A stretch of DNA of 14,322 nt. It comes from Vampirovibrionales bacterium. Lineage in GTDB: Bacteria > Cyanobacteriota > Vampirovibrionia > Vampirovibrionales > JAGQHJ01. Below are positions 13,645 to 14,322 of this stretch, in pieces. A program made the translations under genes and the position numbers. Within the stretch, counting starts at the first letter, position 1. Each line of letters begins with the position of its first letter. The stretch spans positions 1-14,322 of the forward strand of contig JANWKX010000011.1 in NCBI GenBank assembly GCA_025451145.1, read 5' to 3'. Under the pieces are notes generated by a model that saw nothing but the letters and a program-made list of their open reading frames with translations, ran no database searches and had not been told where the DNA came from.

Positions 13645-13857
13645 ATGTATCCGATGAAATGCCATCACAGAATCGCTCAACTCAAAGAGCCTTTTGCCGC
13701 CAATGCCTATTATCCGGTGTTTTTGGATCGTCCATCAAGCTGTTTTGTTTGGCCATTAAAGGAATTTTCAAGCTGGACTGATCAAAATGGCATCGACTTG
13801 GATGAAATCCCCGAAGAAAAACCGGCCAAAGCCCAACTGGTGTCCCACGCCATCTAA
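13645..13857 (+). CDS. unknown 70-aa protein
   Basis: A short soluble protein with no recognised family. The middle is aromatic (NAYYPVFLDRPSSCFVWPLKEFSSW) (note the pattern YYPVFLDRP) and the C-terminal part is acidic (DLDEIPEEKPAK). The start at 13645 has only a weak ribosome binding match (GAGG about 13 bases upstream). The codon use looks coding, but the short length leaves doubt. It is 80 bases after the previous small gene and could be co-transcribed. Confidence 0.45.
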   Translation: MYPMKCHHRIAQLKEPFAANAYYPVFLDRPSSCFVWPLKEFSSWTDQNGIDLDEIPEEKPAKAQLVSHAI

Positions 13858-14013
13858 GGCGCACATCCGAAAGGTCCAAGACATCGGAAATGGGTATCAA
13901 CAAACCGGCGTTTCCCCTATACTGAGACCCAGGGGCATTTCCATGAAACGGCTCCCGCCCCCCTCAAAGCGTATTAATTCGTGGTAAATCATTTAAGCAA
14001 GTTGTTTTTTGAT

Positions 14014-14022
14014 TGTTATAAA
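14014..14022 (+). promoter_or_regulatory. extended -10 promoter for the DUF2490-like gene
   Basis: TGT followed by TATAAA (14017-14022) forms an extended -10 element with 5 of 6 matches. No good -35 box is present. Transcription near 14029 would leave a leader of about 20 bases that contains the AGGA ribosome binding site (14039-14042). Confidence 0.4.
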
Positions 14023-14049
14023 AGGCCTTCCAACTTTCAGGAATGGCTC

Positions 14050-14322
14050 ATGAGCTTTCTCAATGTGCGGTTCTTCCGTTATCTTGTTGTGTCGATCATG
14101 GCGCTATTCTCTCTTGCAACCCTCCAAGGGCCTGTCCTTGCCCAGAGTCAAGCCACCAACGATTTGCAGAATTGGGACTTCATTACCCTTGAAATCCCGG
14201 TCACTGAAAAGATTAGAACCTCTTTTCAAGTTCAAAATTATATTGGAAACAATGCCAATGGCGGCGGCATTACCAAAATGAACCAGTTACAGATTATCCC
14301 CTCGATTGGGTATCAACTGAAT
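14050..14322 (+). CDS. exported DUF2490-like protein, 5' part only
   Basis: This frame stays open for 91 codons and runs off the window. It starts with a signal peptide: charged MSFLNVRFFRY, a hydrophobic core (LVVSIMALFSLATL) and a cut probably after VLA near residue 31. The mature part begins QSQATNDLQNWDF and continues as alternating strands (ITLEIPVTEKIRTSFQVQN, then QLQIIPSIGYQLN). A Trp near the start, a short amphipathic strand and IxPSIGY fit DUF2490, small outer-membrane beta-barrel-like proteins of unknown function. AGGA at 14039-14042, seven bases upstream, and an extended -10 promoter support the start. The call rests on a partial sequence. Confidence 0.7.
   Translation, partial: MSFLNVRFFRYLVVSIMALFSLATLQGPVLAQSQATNDLQNWDFITLEIPVTEKIRTSFQVQNYIGNNANGGGITKMNQLQIIPSIGYQLN

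Noticed and set aside
14063..14281. 72-codon frame near the window end
   Set aside because: It lies in another frame of the exported DUF2490-like gene, which has a signal peptide, ribosome binding site and promoter.
1..14322. tRNA, rRNA, CRISPR array, insertion sequence or phage genes
   Set aside because: I saw no tRNA-like T-loop with a matching acceptor stem, no regularly spaced repeats, no transposase or integrase motifs and no phage structural genes.

Overview
The window looks like ordinary chromosome from a Gram-negative-type bacterium. A non-photosynthetic relative of the Cyanobacteria (Vampirovibrionia/Melainabacteria type) is my best guess. The reasons are the cyanobacterial-style RTGGE motif in the undecaprenyl diphosphate synthase, two probable exported proteins (one resembling an outer-membrane DUF2490 barrel), and a set of proteins sharing an N-terminal Phe-Gly leader that I loosely and unverifiably associate with that lineage. 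I saw no rRNA, tRNA, CRISPR array, transposase or phage gene.

Layout. Positions 1-474 are mostly non-coding, with one possible 28-codon small gene. A six-helix HdeD-like membrane protein (475-1050) runs into a terminator hairpin shared with the end of a converging large membrane protein of GT-C glycosyltransferase type (2650-1112). Also on the minus strand are a small DUF2795-like protein (3107-2760) and the isoprenyl transferase UppS (4006-3248), which has a good promoter placed so that its mRNA would be leaderless. An exported alpha/beta hydrolase (4287-5273) diverges from uppS.

From 5446 to 11085 five plus-strand genes follow: an unknown protein, a DEDDh exonuclease, a two-helix membrane protein, a protein with two ribbon-helix-helix-like segments, and a large GH13 alpha-glucan enzyme resembling malto-oligosyltrehalose trehalohydrolase. 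They are unrelated in function, yet all five begin with a flexible, basic, acid-poor leader ending in RFG or FAG. This shared tag is the most interesting feature of the window and may be an undescribed N-terminal signal.

Two strong hairpins separate the GH13 gene from a converging YmdB-type phosphodiesterase gene (12108-11299). A 430-base non-coding stretch follows. Then come two tandem small KGG-repeat stress proteins whose shared core differs only at third codon positions, a perfect-armed hairpin, two small unknown genes, and the start of a DUF2490-like exported protein cut by the window edge.

Functional themes are envelope biogenesis (UppS, GT-C protein, hydrolase, DUF2490-like protein), stress and desiccation (HdeD-like, KGG pair, possible trehalose or glycogen metabolism), and nucleotide turnover (exonuclease, YmdB). 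Apart from the close pair at 5446-6777 and the KGG pair, most genes have their own spacing and signals, so this is not one operon.
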